DNA of 64,000 nucleotides, taken from Bacteroidetes bacterium GWF2_43_63. Its GTDB lineage: Bacteria > Bacteroidota > Bacteroidia > Bacteroidales > DTU049. The notes under the pieces were generated by a model. It was not told the origin of the DNA. It saw nothing but the letters and a program-made list of their open reading frames with translations, and ran no database searches. The stretch spans positions 1-64,000 of the forward strand of contig MEOQ01000030.1 of the NCBI GenBank assembly GCA_001769275.1, written 5' to 3'. The position numbers were made by a program, and so were the translations under genes. Below are positions 1-8,077 of this stretch, in pieces; within the stretch, counting starts at the first letter, position 1, and the number at the start of each line of letters is the position of its first letter.

Positions 1-322
1 CCTTAGTGCGACAAATTTCATCATTTTTTGTCACAACTAACTGATTTTCAATAGCGATTTTTCAACATGGCAACAGGGGCGGACAAGTCAGGAATTAAAG
101 TCGGGCGGGGAGTTTATCCTGCCGCGGCAGGAACAAAATGTTGGGTGCTGTATATCTCTGTCACGGAAAGCATTTCCGCGCCAGAGCATTAATTGTGGCA
201 AATACGCCATAATTAAAATCAGGATTGTAATCCGATTCCCATACCCCACGATACTCAACTGTATTCCTGTTACGAAGCCAGTCTGAAATGAATTACGGCA
301 TTTGCATTACGTCGTTATTGCG
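1..322. other. Gene-free flank with repeat sequence
   Basis: I see no credible coding region here. The stretch holds a 16-bp perfect palindrome (TCCTGCCGCGGCAGGA, about 117-132). It also holds one copy (about 135-186) of the dispersed repeat that contains GTTGGGTGCTGTAT followed by CTGTCACGGAAAGCATTTCC; a second copy lies at 2739-2787, on the other side of the neighbouring gene. Confidence 0.6.
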
Positions 323-2524
323 CTATTGTTTTACCAGTTGCATTTCCTGATATGGTGTTTTCAGAATGTATATTCCGTTTTCAAAACCATGCAGATCGAT
401 AATGTCTGCACCCTTTTGCAAAAAACCTTTTTGAACGAGCCTGCCTTCGGCATCTGAAATTTCATAGGGAGTAGCTGATTCACCTGTGTTTTCAACGCGG
501 AACATGCCTTCGGATGGATTGGGGAATACGCTCAGCTGATATATTTCTTCATTTTCAGTGAATGATGTAATGGTCACCTGAAAACAATCCGACATTTCGA
601 AACAACCATTCTGATAGACAACCACCGCATAGTTTCCGGATTGAGCTGGAGTGAACGATTGAGCAGTTTCTCCGGGAATGGTCAAAAAGGCGTTATTGCA
701 ATCGACCCATTGATACAGGGCTGGTGTTGCCTGAGAAGTAAGAGTGTTGCCATTTTGAGTAACAGCGGTATTTGGTGGAACGATGGAAAGGTTGATGGTG
801 ATTATGCTGTCGCAACCTACCATGTTGGGAATGGTGTCGTGATATGTTCCGTTCGCATTATAGGTGTAATTGCCGCTGGGAACCGTATAATTGTCGCAAA
901 CCACGGGGTTAATGGTGCTGTATGTATTTTGAGCAATGGTCAGATGAAATGTGATAACGCTGTCGCATTGTTCAGCATTGAATATGGTATCAGTGTAGGT
1001 TCCATTGGTTGTCCAGATATAGTTGCCACTGGGCGAAACCATCCCTGAACAAACAGTCATAGTTGTATCCGATGCTGTTGGCATGCATGGAGTACATGCA
1101 ATCAGTTTTACGACAAATGCATCGGTAGACCCGCTGGCGGTTAGATTTAACGTCGTTATTTCAGGATCGAAATCGGCATTACCACTATAGCTGCCTGCAT
1201 AGTAGGAAAATCCGTTGTTATCAATGGCCATGGCCATGCCATAATCGGTAGAACCGGAGCCTCCCATACCACCGGCACAAAAAAAAGCGCCGGACGAATC
1301 GAGTGTGCTTGCAAACACATCATAACCACCATTCGTTACGAGATTGAACTCTGCTACACCCGGGTCAAAATCGGCATCACCTGAAAAATAACCTGTCGAA
1401 TGAACAAATCCCGATTTGTCAACTTTGACTGCACGCCCTATGTCATCATATATACTGCCCATATTGGCAACCCAGGCCAATTGGCCCATTGAATCAAGTT
1501 TTTCAACAAAAACATCCATTCCTCCGTTGGAAATCAGCTTGTGCAGGGCAGGCGCCGGATCGAAATCAGCCGAATCGGTAAACGTGCCGGTAATAAAAAC
1601 ATTTCCAACGCTATCGGCATCGATGCCATAACACCAGTCGGTTGCCAGGCCGCCGATTCCCGAAGCCCATTTAAAAACACCAGCTGAGTCGAGTTTACAG
1701 GCATATACATCGGACAATCCAATTGAAGTAAGTTGAAATCCTGCACCGCCTGGATTGAAATCGGCTGTGCCATTGTAATAACCACCCGCATAAATATTTC
1801 CTGCCCGATCAGCAGCAATACAGTTTGCCCTGTCTACTCCTGAACCGCCCATGCGTTTGGCCCATTTGTAACTACCGGAAGAATCAAGCTTGCAGATGAA
1901 AATATCGTCGCTGCCTGCCGAAATCAGGTTGGCGGTACCTGTTCCCGGGTCAAAGTCGGCTGTCCCGCCGAACCAACCAGATGAAAAAACATTGCCCATG
2001 GTATCAACGGCAATTGCATAGCCGTAATCGCTTGTTGCTCCACCCATTTTTTTTGCCCAGAGCAAATTTCCGGTATTATTGAATTTGGCAACAAAAACAT
2101 CCCAGCCACCAGAAGAAGTAAGTGGATAACTGGCAGCACCAGGATCAAAATCGACCGTCGAATAAAAGACGCCTGTGATATAGAAATTTCCATGACTATC
2201 TGTGCAGATGCCATATCCATAATCAGCACTGGTGCCGCCAACGCGGAAAGCCCATTGCAACTGGCCCGAAGCATTTGTTTTGCTTACAAAAACATCATCA
2301 TTTCCGGCAGAGGTCAAGGAATAAACTCCCGCACCCGGATCAAAATCTACAGTACCCCAGAAGTGGCCAACAGAATACACATTCCCGTTATTGTCAACTG
2401 CCACACCGTAAGAATAGCATGTTGTTGACGTTCCACCCGTGTGATTGGCCCAGACAAGTTCAGGCTGTGCCTGCGCTTTTGCAAGCAATAGAACTGCTAA
2501 CATTGAAAACAACAAAAATTTCAT
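323..2524 (-). CDS. T9SS-secreted repeat (SBBP-type propeller) protein
   Basis: 733 residues, probably exported and anchored at or released from the cell surface by type IX secretion. Residues 1-19 form a signal peptide ending AKAQAQ. Seven repeats of about 55-60 residues follow, each with a [VA]DF[DN]P core, a conserved DVF..K segment and a WA..MGG segment, as in SBBP/beta-propeller repeats. Two copies of a cysteine-containing module (CDSVITFHLTI, CDSIITINLSI) come next. The last ~75 residues (VFPNPSEGMF to MQLVKQ) are a type A Por secretion tail. Substrate or adhesive role cannot be read from sequence. The gene stands alone, and copies of the same dispersed repeat lie on both sides of it (135-186 and 2739-2787). 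Confidence 0.85.
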   Translation of the reverse strand: MKFLLFSMLAVLLLAKAQAQPELVWANHTGGTSTTCYSYGVAVDNNGNVYSVGHFWGTVDFDPGAGVYSLTSAGNDDVFVSKTNASGQLQWAFRVGGTSADYGYGICTDSHGNFYITGVFYSTVDFDPGAASYPLTSSGGWDVFVAKFNNTGNLLWAKKMGGATSDYGYAIAVDTMGNVFSSGWFGGTADFDPGTGTANLISAGSDDIFICKLDSSGSYKWAKRMGGSGVDRANCIAADRAGNIYAGGYYNGTADFNPGGAGFQLTSIGLSDVYACKLDSAGVFKWASGIGGLATDWCYGIDADSVGNVFITGTFTDSADFDPAPALHKLISNGGMDVFVEKLDSMGQLAWVANMGSIYDDIGRAVKVDKSGFVHSTGYFSGDADFDPGVAEFNLVTNGGYDVFASTLDSSGAFFCAGGMGGSGSTDYGMAMAIDNNGFSYYAGSYSGNADFDPEITTLNLTASGSTDAFVVKLIACTPCMPTASDTTMTVCSGMVSPSGNYIWTTNGTYTDTIFNAEQCDSVITFHLTIAQNTYSTINPVVCDNYTVPSGNYTYNANGTYHDTIPNMVGCDSIITINLSIVPPNTAVTQNGNTLTSQATPALYQWVDCNNAFLTIPGETAQSFTPAQSGNYAVVVYQNGCFEMSDCFQVTITSFTENEEIYQLSVFPNPSEGMFRVENTGESATPYEISDAEGRLVQKGFLQKGADIIDLHGFENGIYILKTPYQEMQLVKQ

Positions 2525-2909
2525 ATTAAATGATTAGTATGAATTATTCAAGAGATCTCCGCTTGATAAACAACAGAATGCTGCATTTTCTCAAACAAAC
2601 AAAGATATACAAAAAACAAGATACATGTTGTTAGTGCAAATCTGGGTTGATGGCAGCTCAGCACCCAACAGCCTGTCCGCCTGCCGGTAGAATTTCGTGT
2701 CCGTACCTTCTCCTAAATTAAGGTCTGACGGATGACAGAATGCTGGGTGCTGTATACCCCTGTCACGGATAGCATTTCCGCGCCAGGGAAGAGTCCTTTA
2801 TTTCCCTGTCACGGAAAGCATTTCCGCACAAGGGATGAGTGAAAATATTTTACAGTTGAGCGAAGTATCCTTACTTCGCTCAACAATTTTTAATATCTTC
2901 GCATTCCGC
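2525..2909. other. Repeat-rich intergenic region
   Basis: 385 bases without a gene. It carries a unit bounded by inverted ends (CAGCACCCAAC at 2659-2669 and GCTGGGTGCTG at 2742-2752), a repeat copy at 2739-2787 (CTGTCACGGATAGCATTTCC), a shorter copy at 2804-2834, and a perfect 13-bp hairpin at 2855-2884. The 3' end contains the probable -7 element of the next gene (TATCTTCG, 2894-2901). Confidence 0.6.
2855..2884. repeat. Perfect 13-bp hairpin upstream of DUF721 gene
   Basis: Left arm GTTGAGCGAAGTA (2855-2867), loop TCCT, right arm TACTTCGCTCAAC (2872-2884), with no mismatch. A hairpin of the same architecture, CGAAGT-4 nt-ACTTCG at its core, lies at 57006-57035. It sits just upstream of the -7 element of the following gene, so it may be a repeat, an upstream terminator or an operator. 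Confidence 0.7.
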
Positions 2910-3203
2910 ATGGACAACTACCACAATCAATATACACTGGGTGAAGTTTTGCAGCAGCTGATCGATAAATTCAGATTGCGCAACCGCATGAACAGTGAAT
3001 CGCTGCAGGCTGCCTGGCCCGAGATAGCCGGCGCGCTGGTGGCGCGTCACACCAAATCGGTGCAGCTCGACGGACCAGTGTTGTATATTGAAGTCGATGA
3101 GCCTGCGCTGCGCAACGAGCTGCTGTACATGCAGAGCGATATCATCAGCGCTGTGAACAAACGTCTGCACAACGATGTGGTTGAAAAAATAGTAATCAGA
3201 TAA
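2910..3203 (+). CDS. DUF721 family protein
   Basis: 97 residues if started at the ATG at 2910. An upstream in-frame ATG at 2835 would place the hairpin and the -7-like TATCTTCG inside the gene, so 2910 is preferred. The sequence (LGEVLQQLIDKFRLRNRM, then WPEIAGALVARHTKSVQL) matches the DUF721 (DciA-like) family of small basic proteins. In other bacteria DUF721/DciA members help load the replicative helicase; in Bacteroidota that role is only inferred from family membership. It is followed after 11 bases by the acetyltransferase gene, so the two are probably co-transcribed. Confidence 0.75.
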   Translation: MDNYHNQYTLGEVLQQLIDKFRLRNRMNSESLQAAWPEIAGALVARHTKSVQLDGPVLYIEVDEPALRNELLYMQSDIISAVNKRLHNDVVEKIVIR

Positions 3204-3214
3204 TTTAAGAACAT

Positions 3215-3658
3215 ATGAATATAAAGCTGCGTCCGGCCACTGAAGCCGATTTACCTGAAATACTCGGCATGATAAAAGAGCTTGCTCTGTTTGAAAAAGC
3301 CCCCGAAAAAGTGACCAACTCCGTTGAACAAATGCAACGCGAGAAAGACTTTTTCCGCTGCATCATGGCTGAAAATGAGGATGGGACCATCGTTGGAATG
3401 GCGCTCTATTTCTTTGCTTACTACACCTGGGTAGGGAAGTCGCTCTATCTTGACGATTTATACATTAAACCCGATTATCGCGGAAACGGCATTGGCACAA
3501 TGCTTTTGAACGAAATAATGAAAATTTCCAAAGAAGAAAAATGCACCCGAATCCGCTGGCAGGTCCTCGACTGGAACACCCCGGCCATTGAACTCTACAA
3601 AAAGATGGGCATGACCCTCGACGGCGAGTGGATTAATTGTGACTGGATCAATGAATAG
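3215..3658 (+). CDS. GNAT N-acetyltransferase, SSAT-like
   Basis: 147 residues forming one GNAT domain. The acetyl-CoA binding motif is DLYIKPDYRGNGIGTMLL (about residues 88-105). The C-terminal WQVLDWNTPAIELYKKMG segment and the early ELALFEKAPEKV segment resemble the spermidine/spermine or thialysine N-acetyltransferase (SSAT) branch, which acetylates small amines. The exact amine is not predictable. The gene is intact, but its last ~59 bases are repeated at 4987-5047 beyond the next gene, with two differences, both silent. That suggests the neighbour inserted at this 3' end. Confidence 0.8.
   Translation: MNIKLRPATEADLPEILGMIKELALFEKAPEKVTNSVEQMQREKDFFRCIMAENEDGTIVGMALYFFAYYTWVGKSLYLDDLYIKPDYRGNGIGTMLLNEIMKISKEEKCTRIRWQVLDWNTPAIELYKKMGMTLDGEWINCDWINE
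3590..3658 (+). repeat. 3' end of the acetyltransferase gene, direct repeat copy 1
   Basis: Bases 3599-3658 correspond to 4988-5047, with differences only at two third-codon positions (GGC/GGT and GAC/GAT). The repeats bracket the AAA_14/DUF4143 gene in the manner of an insertion that recreated the end of its target gene. Confidence 0.8.
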
Positions 3659-3683
3659 CAGTAAGTGGTGAACAGGAAATCGT

Positions 3684-4892
3684 TTACAATTTCATATGCA
3701 GAAATTCCAGTAGATTAATTTGTTTTATGCCCTTAAAATCATTTCCGATTATTGGGTCGTTCAGAGTAACAACATATTTCGGATAATTGTCGGGGATTAG
3801 CATCAGATTGCCGAATTCGCGACCGACAACCTCTTTGCCAGTAAGTTGCAGACACACCTGAACATAAATCTGAAGCCCGTTGCGGTTAGCAACAAAATCG
3901 ATTTCCTGTTGGTCGAGTTTTCCAACCTTTACAGCATATCCCGATTGAATCAAGTGCAAAAACACAGCATTTTCAAGAGTCTTATGTAAATCGTTTCTGG
4001 TGTGATGGCCGGTGATAGCATTACACAATCCGGTATCTTCGAAATAATATTTTTCGCCGATTTCAAATATTTTCAATCCATTTATTTCGGCGCGCTGAAC
4101 CTTACGGATAATGTATGCATTAGCCAGTGCCCGAAGATAATTCAGTGTCAGTTGCGGAGATATTGCGATATGCTGTGACTTCAGAAATTTACTAATGTTT
4201 GCAGCCGAAAAAAGGCTTCCAACATTGTCGGCCAGATAACGGATCAGATTTTCCAGGAACGTTACATTCCGTATGTTTTCACGTGCAACGACATCTTTTA
4301 GCATAATGGTTGAATAAACGCTGCGGAGATATTCGAACGGCAAATCTCCACTTAGCTCCACATTAGTCAGATAGGGCATTCCCCCATAAGTGAGGTATTT
4401 CATCATACTGCTATACTCAGACTTCAACTTATGAAAACGAAGAAATTCACTAAAACTGAGCGCATGGATTGGAATCTCTATATACCTTCCGGCCAAATGG
4501 GTGGCCAGCTCTCCTGATAACATGTGCGCATTGCTCCCCGTACAGTAAATATCACATTTTTTTTCAGCAAGCAAACTCCGCACTGCCAACTGAAAACCCT
4601 CTATTTCCTGCACTTCATCAATGAAAAGAAAATTCTTTTGTCCTTTTTCCAACTGTTCCTTTACATATGCCAACAAATCGGTATGTGTCTTTAAATGAAG
4701 GAAACTTTCTGTCTCGCAATTGATAAAAACAATATTAGCCTTGGGATTTTCTTTGCGGATAACATCTGCTATTTGCATCATAATATAGCTTTTGCCGACT
4801 CTTCGTTGCCCCGTAAGTATCTTTATCAGAGGCTTTGAAATATAAGGACGGACTTTTTCAATATAATCAGGACGTAGAATGTATCTGGCCAT
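3684..4892 (-). CDS. AAA_14 / DUF4143 family ATPase
   Basis: 402 residues. The N-terminal P-loop ATPase has Walker A GQRRVGKS (28-35) and Walker B FLFIDEVQE (about 88-96). The C-terminal DUF4143 domain has the E-x-DFVA...IYVQV pattern (around 335-350) reminiscent of a restriction-endonuclease-like fold. The family is very common in archaea and anaerobic bacteria and spreads horizontally. Its function is unknown, with toxin-antitoxin or mobile-element links proposed. On the minus strand a TATATTTG -7 element lies at 4923-4930, with TTTCATTTATA repeated around it (about 4898 and 4939), a possible operator. The gene is bracketed by the duplicated end of the acetyltransferase gene. Confidence 0.85.
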   Translation of the reverse strand: MARYILRPDYIEKVRPYISKPLIKILTGQRRVGKSYIMMQIADVIRKENPKANIVFINCETESFLHLKTHTDLLAYVKEQLEKGQKNFLFIDEVQEIEGFQLAVRSLLAEKKCDIYCTGSNAHMLSGELATHLAGRYIEIPIHALSFSEFLRFHKLKSEYSSMMKYLTYGGMPYLTNVELSGDLPFEYLRSVYSTIMLKDVVARENIRNVTFLENLIRYLADNVGSLFSAANISKFLKSQHIAISPQLTLNYLRALANAYIIRKVQRAEINGLKIFEIGEKYYFEDTGLCNAITGHHTRNDLHKTLENAVFLHLIQSGYAVKVGKLDQQEIDFVANRNGLQIYVQVCLQLTGKEVVGREFGNLMLIPDNYPKYVVTLNDPIIGNDFKGIKQINLLEFLHMKL

Positions 4893-4980
4893 AATAGTTT
4901 CATTTATACATGAATGATTTTACAAATATACGAAATATTTCATTTATATCGTAAATATATTTTAATTAAAAATCGCCATA

Positions 4981-5047
4981 GAACTCAAAAAAGATGGGCA
5001 TGACCCTCGACGGTGAGTGGATTAATTGTGATTGGATCAATGAATAG
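4981..5047 (+). pseudogene. Orphan 3' fragment of a GNAT acetyltransferase gene
   Basis: Bases 4988-5047 encode KKMGMTLDGEWINCDWINE and a stop in frame, the same 19 residues that end the intact gene at 3215-3658. The two nucleotide differences are both synonymous. There is no start or upstream domain, so it is a remnant. The silent differences suggest the two ends came from two functional alleles, which is expected if DNA from a related strain recombined here. Confidence 0.8.
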
Positions 5048-5214
5048 TAGCCAGTTGTGAGTGGTCAGTGGACAGTACGCGTTAGGCAGAAGGGGTAAGG
5101 AGTAAGGGGTAAGGAGTAACCGGGGAGTGGCCAGTGGTGAGTTGCCAGTTGTGAGTTTATGCAGTGATAATAAACGTTTATCCCAAAAATTATCATAGTC
5201 GATTCCTTTGAAAA

Positions 5215-5236
5215 CGATCCGCCAGCTGGCGGATCG
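5215..5236. repeat. 22-bp perfect palindrome
   Basis: CGATCCGCCAG followed directly by its reverse complement CTGGCGGATCG. It is extragenic and of unknown role, and could be a REP-like element. Confidence 0.6.
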
Positions 5237-5308
5237 AATAATAATAGCCCGATGCCCTGATTGCTGAGTATGCGAAGCTCAGGGCTGCGGGGATAAGAAG
5301 AGCGACAT

Positions 5309-5337
5309 GTCACGTTTTACGTGAAGCACCTTCGAAA
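5309..5337. repeat. CACGTTTTACGTG hairpin repeat, copy 1
   Basis: TGTCACGTTTTACGTGAAGC followed by ACCTTCGAA. An almost identical copy lies at 35054-35082, and the core palindrome recurs at 15598-15612 and 34785-34800. All copies are intergenic. Confidence 0.65.
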
Positions 5338-5482
5338 ATACGAATTCGCCGCGGCGGACGAGATACGAATGGATGTTAGAATGTGAGTGGCATTAATAAG
5401 TGGCTACTGGCTAATGACAACTGAACACTTGCAGATCTGTCTCTGAGAAAAAATCAGTAGCCCCCATGCAACCAATTTCCCC

Positions 5483-5490
5483 TAAATTTG
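5483..5490 (+). promoter_or_regulatory. -7 element of the C25 protease gene
   Basis: TAAATTTG matches the Bacteroidota -7 consensus TAnnTTTG. It lies between two in-frame ATGs (5466 and 5514), so transcription begins downstream of the first ATG and the start at 5514 is preferred. I see no clear -33 TTG at the usual spacing. Confidence 0.55.
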
Positions 5491-5513
5491 CACTGATAAT
5501 CAAAGACTTTTTT

Positions 5514-7589
5514 ATGCGCGCATTTTTTGTTCTTATGGCGGTCGTTTCGATGACTGTTTTTTCTGTTGCCCAGACCGTTGAATATTCCTACCGTTTCGGC
5601 GATTACAAAGTTGTTGATAAAGGCGATTTTCAAACCATTATTTTTGACGGAACCCAGCAATACGGCGTTGTGGGCGAACCTACGTTGCCATATCAGCAAG
5701 TTTCGCTGCTGTTGCCGCCTGGCGCTGAAGTGGCGTCGGTTGAATATATTCTTGAAAATGAAATCGTCATTCCGGGAAAATACAATCTGCCGCCGGTGCA
5801 GCCCGATTATCCGTACAGTGTTGGAAGCAAAGGTCAGGAAGTAAAAGACGAAAACGTCTATTCACTCAATGCAGCTTATCCGCATAAATACAGCAGCTCG
5901 CTTGCGACGCAGTTTCTGAATGGTTATTCATTTGCACTTGGAAAATTTACGCCTGTACGATGGAACCCTGCAACCGGTTCTCTGTCATATTTCTCGAATG
6001 TCAGAGTCATTGTTCATACAACACAAACAGCACTTTCATTGAAAGCGATTGAGAATATCAGTTCTGCTGAAAATGCGCTGTTGCGCGTTCGCACACTGGC
6101 ACAGAACAATGCCATGATGGATCGTTATCCCACCAAAGAACCCATGGATGCGTATCAGTTGCTGATAGTGACAACAACAACGTTGAAAGCCGGATTTGCG
6201 CCACTTCAGCATTATTACGACAGTCTCGGCATCAGCACACGCGTAGTGACAACAGATAGCATTAATACAGTAATGCCAGGAAGCAGTATTCGGACAAAAA
6301 TCAGAGATTATATCATTCAGGAATACCAGAACAATTCCATTGAATATGTGATTCTAGGCGGTGATGTGAATAAAATTGGCGCACGCGGTTTCTATTGCTA
6401 TGTTGTTTCCGGATCTGGTTACGAAGACACCGGTATTCCGGCCGACTTGTATTATTCGGCGCTGGATGGCACTTTTGATGAAGACGGAGACGGCACCTAT
6501 GGCGAAGCACTGCAGGATTCTATCGATCTGTTGCCCGAAATATCCATCGGACGTTTTCCTGTTGAAACAACTTCCGAACTCGCCATCATGGTGAACAAAA
6601 CCATCAATTATCAGAAAAATCCGGTCATGGCTGATATGAATAAAATCATCATGTTGGGCGAGCTGTTGCTCGATGCACCACTCACGCTCGGACAGGACTA
6701 TCTTGAATTGTTGATTGACAATCAAAGCAACAATGGTTACAATACGAGCGGGATTCCTTCGGCAACAACCTCCATCGACACATTGTACGATCAATGGAAT
6801 TCTGCAGGCGGATATGTTTCGTACGAATGGGATCTGCCCGAACTGTCCACCTCGTTGAATGCGGGTTCATCTTTCATTTATCACGTCGGACATTCTTCGG
6901 AATTGTACATGATGCGCATGAGTGATATGGAACTCGACAACACCACCTTTTCATCAATGAATGGAACCGATCATTCTTATGGACTTTTGTATTCGCACGG
7001 CTGCATGTGTGGTTCGTTCGACTGGGACGACTGCATTGCAGAGATCTCAATGACACTTGATAATTATCTGGCGGCTTGCGTTGTAAACTCGCGCTACGGC
7101 TGGTTTAATGAAGGTCAGACAGAAGGCCCGTCGCAGCATTTGAATCGTGAATTTGTCAATGCCATTTACAATCCGGCCATAAATGAGCGTAATATTGGCG
7201 ATGCATTTACCATGTCGAAAATTGCAACGGCGCCCTGGGTTGATTTGGCCGGTGAATATGAATTCGGCGCCCAGCGCTGGGTACACTACGATAATAATTT
7301 ATTGGGCGATCCGGTTTTGCGCATGTGGGTCGATGCCATTGAGGTCGGAGTGGGTGATTCAGAAAAAATTTCGTTCAGTGTTTATCCGAATCCATCGGAT
7401 GGAAATATTGTTCTTGACCAGCAATTTGACGGAGCTCAGCTCAGCGTTTTCAATGCAATGGGTGATTTGGTGTATTCCGGAATTGTTGAGAGCCAGAAAA
7501 TAAATCTGACACATTTATCTTCCGGATTATATTTGATGCAAATCAAACAAGGCAACGAAAGTTCAAACTCTAAAATCATTCTTCGCTAA
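5514..7589 (+). CDS. Gingipain-like C25 cysteine protease with T9SS tail
   Basis: 691 residues from the ATG at 5514, which gives the signal peptide MRAFFVLMAVVSMTVFSVAQ. A Propeptide_C25-like N-terminal region is followed by the C25 caspase-fold domain. The fold is seen in VEYVILGGDVNKI, the Asp/Glu-rich calcium-type stretch DGTFDEDGDGTYGE and ISIGRFPV. The catalytic His lies in FIYHVGHSSE and the catalytic Cys in YSHGCMCGSF. The last ~75 residues (VYPNPSDGNI onward) form a Por secretion tail. The protein should be a secreted or surface endopeptidase. Arg/Lys specificity of true gingipains cannot be assumed. Confidence 0.88.
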   Translation: MRAFFVLMAVVSMTVFSVAQTVEYSYRFGDYKVVDKGDFQTIIFDGTQQYGVVGEPTLPYQQVSLLLPPGAEVASVEYILENEIVIPGKYNLPPVQPDYPYSVGSKGQEVKDENVYSLNAAYPHKYSSSLATQFLNGYSFALGKFTPVRWNPATGSLSYFSNVRVIVHTTQTALSLKAIENISSAENALLRVRTLAQNNAMMDRYPTKEPMDAYQLLIVTTTTLKAGFAPLQHYYDSLGISTRVVTTDSINTVMPGSSIRTKIRDYIIQEYQNNSIEYVILGGDVNKIGARGFYCYVVSGSGYEDTGIPADLYYSALDGTFDEDGDGTYGEALQDSIDLLPEISIGRFPVETTSELAIMVNKTINYQKNPVMADMNKIIMLGELLLDAPLTLGQDYLELLIDNQSNNGYNTSGIPSATTSIDTLYDQWNSAGGYVSYEWDLPELSTSLNAGSSFIYHVGHSSELYMMRMSDMELDNTTFSSMNGTDHSYGLLYSHGCMCGSFDWDDCIAEISMTLDNYLAACVVNSRYGWFNEGQTEGPSQHLNREFVNAIYNPAINERNIGDAFTMSKIATAPWVDLAGEYEFGAQRWVHYDNNLLGDPVLRMWVDAIEVGVGDSEKISFSVYPNPSDGNIVLDQQFDGAQLSVFNAMGDLVYSGIVESQKINLTHLSSGLYLMQIKQGNESSNSKIILR

Positions 7590-7594
7590 CGTAA

Positions 7595-7812
7595 GAGGCT
7601 GTCTCAAAATTGCCGGTTGTTTCGACATTCCACCGTTCCGGCCGCAATTAACCCTCGACGAGTTACGAACTCTTGGAGGGTTTTCTAAACAGGCCGGAAC
7701 ATGGAACCGTCGTAACAACAGCAAAAACAACGGTTCCATGTCCTTCAGCTTCTTCGTCGCTTCGGACGGTGGAATGTTGTTTTTGCACTTGATTTCTTTT
7801 TGAGACATCCTC
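7595..7812. mobile_element. MITE-like element, copy A
   Basis: 218 bases bounded by terminal inverted repeats: GAGGCTGTCTCAAAA (7595-7609) and TTTTTGAGACATCCTC (ending 7812). Inside are nested inverted pairs: CATTCCACCG with CGGTGGAATG, and ACATGGAACCG with CGGTTCCATGT around a loop rich in AACAAC. No protein is encoded. A second copy in the same orientation lies at 10053-10252. The ends resemble IS-type terminal repeats, so a non-autonomous element is the best reading; a structured RNA is the alternative. Confidence 0.7.
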
Positions 7813-7977
7813 GATTACGAAGGTCGTGAGCAATGAGCAGAATGAAGAGGTTGGAAAGTTAGAAATTGAATTGGCAATGCGTTGAATAATAATCCACGTT
7901 GTGTAAATCTCAAGACTTTTGTGTCCAATTCAAATAAAACATCAGTATTGCCATTTTTTTTCACAAGGTAATTTTAG

Positions 7978-7985
7978 TACCTTTG
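7978..7985 (+). promoter_or_regulatory. -7 element upstream of histidine phosphatase gene
   Basis: TACCTTTG, a perfect match to TAnnTTTG, 93 bases before the ATG at 8078. No TTG is found at the expected 19-20 base spacing. Confidence 0.5.
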
Positions 7986-8077
7986 TGATTCTTTTGCTTT
8001 AATTTTCTCAAATAATTGATTATCAATATTTTAGATTTCAGAAGATGAACGCAAAATGAACTGAAAACAAAAATGAC

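Larger units (their letters stand above)
4893..5513. other. Long intergenic region with gene fragment and repeats
   Basis: This region holds the promoter of the DUF4143 gene, the duplicated acetyltransferase 3' end (4981-5047), runs of the AGCCAGTGGT/GTGAGTGGTCAGTGG repeat (about 5048-5157), a 22-bp perfect palindrome (5215-5236) and a CACGTTTTACGTG hairpin repeat (5309-5337). No complete gene is visible. The -7 element of the next gene is at 5483-5490. Confidence 0.6.

Noticed and set aside
5065-5313. 82-residue open frame in the repeat region
   Set aside because: Composed of repeat sequence and palindromes, with no promoter or homology.
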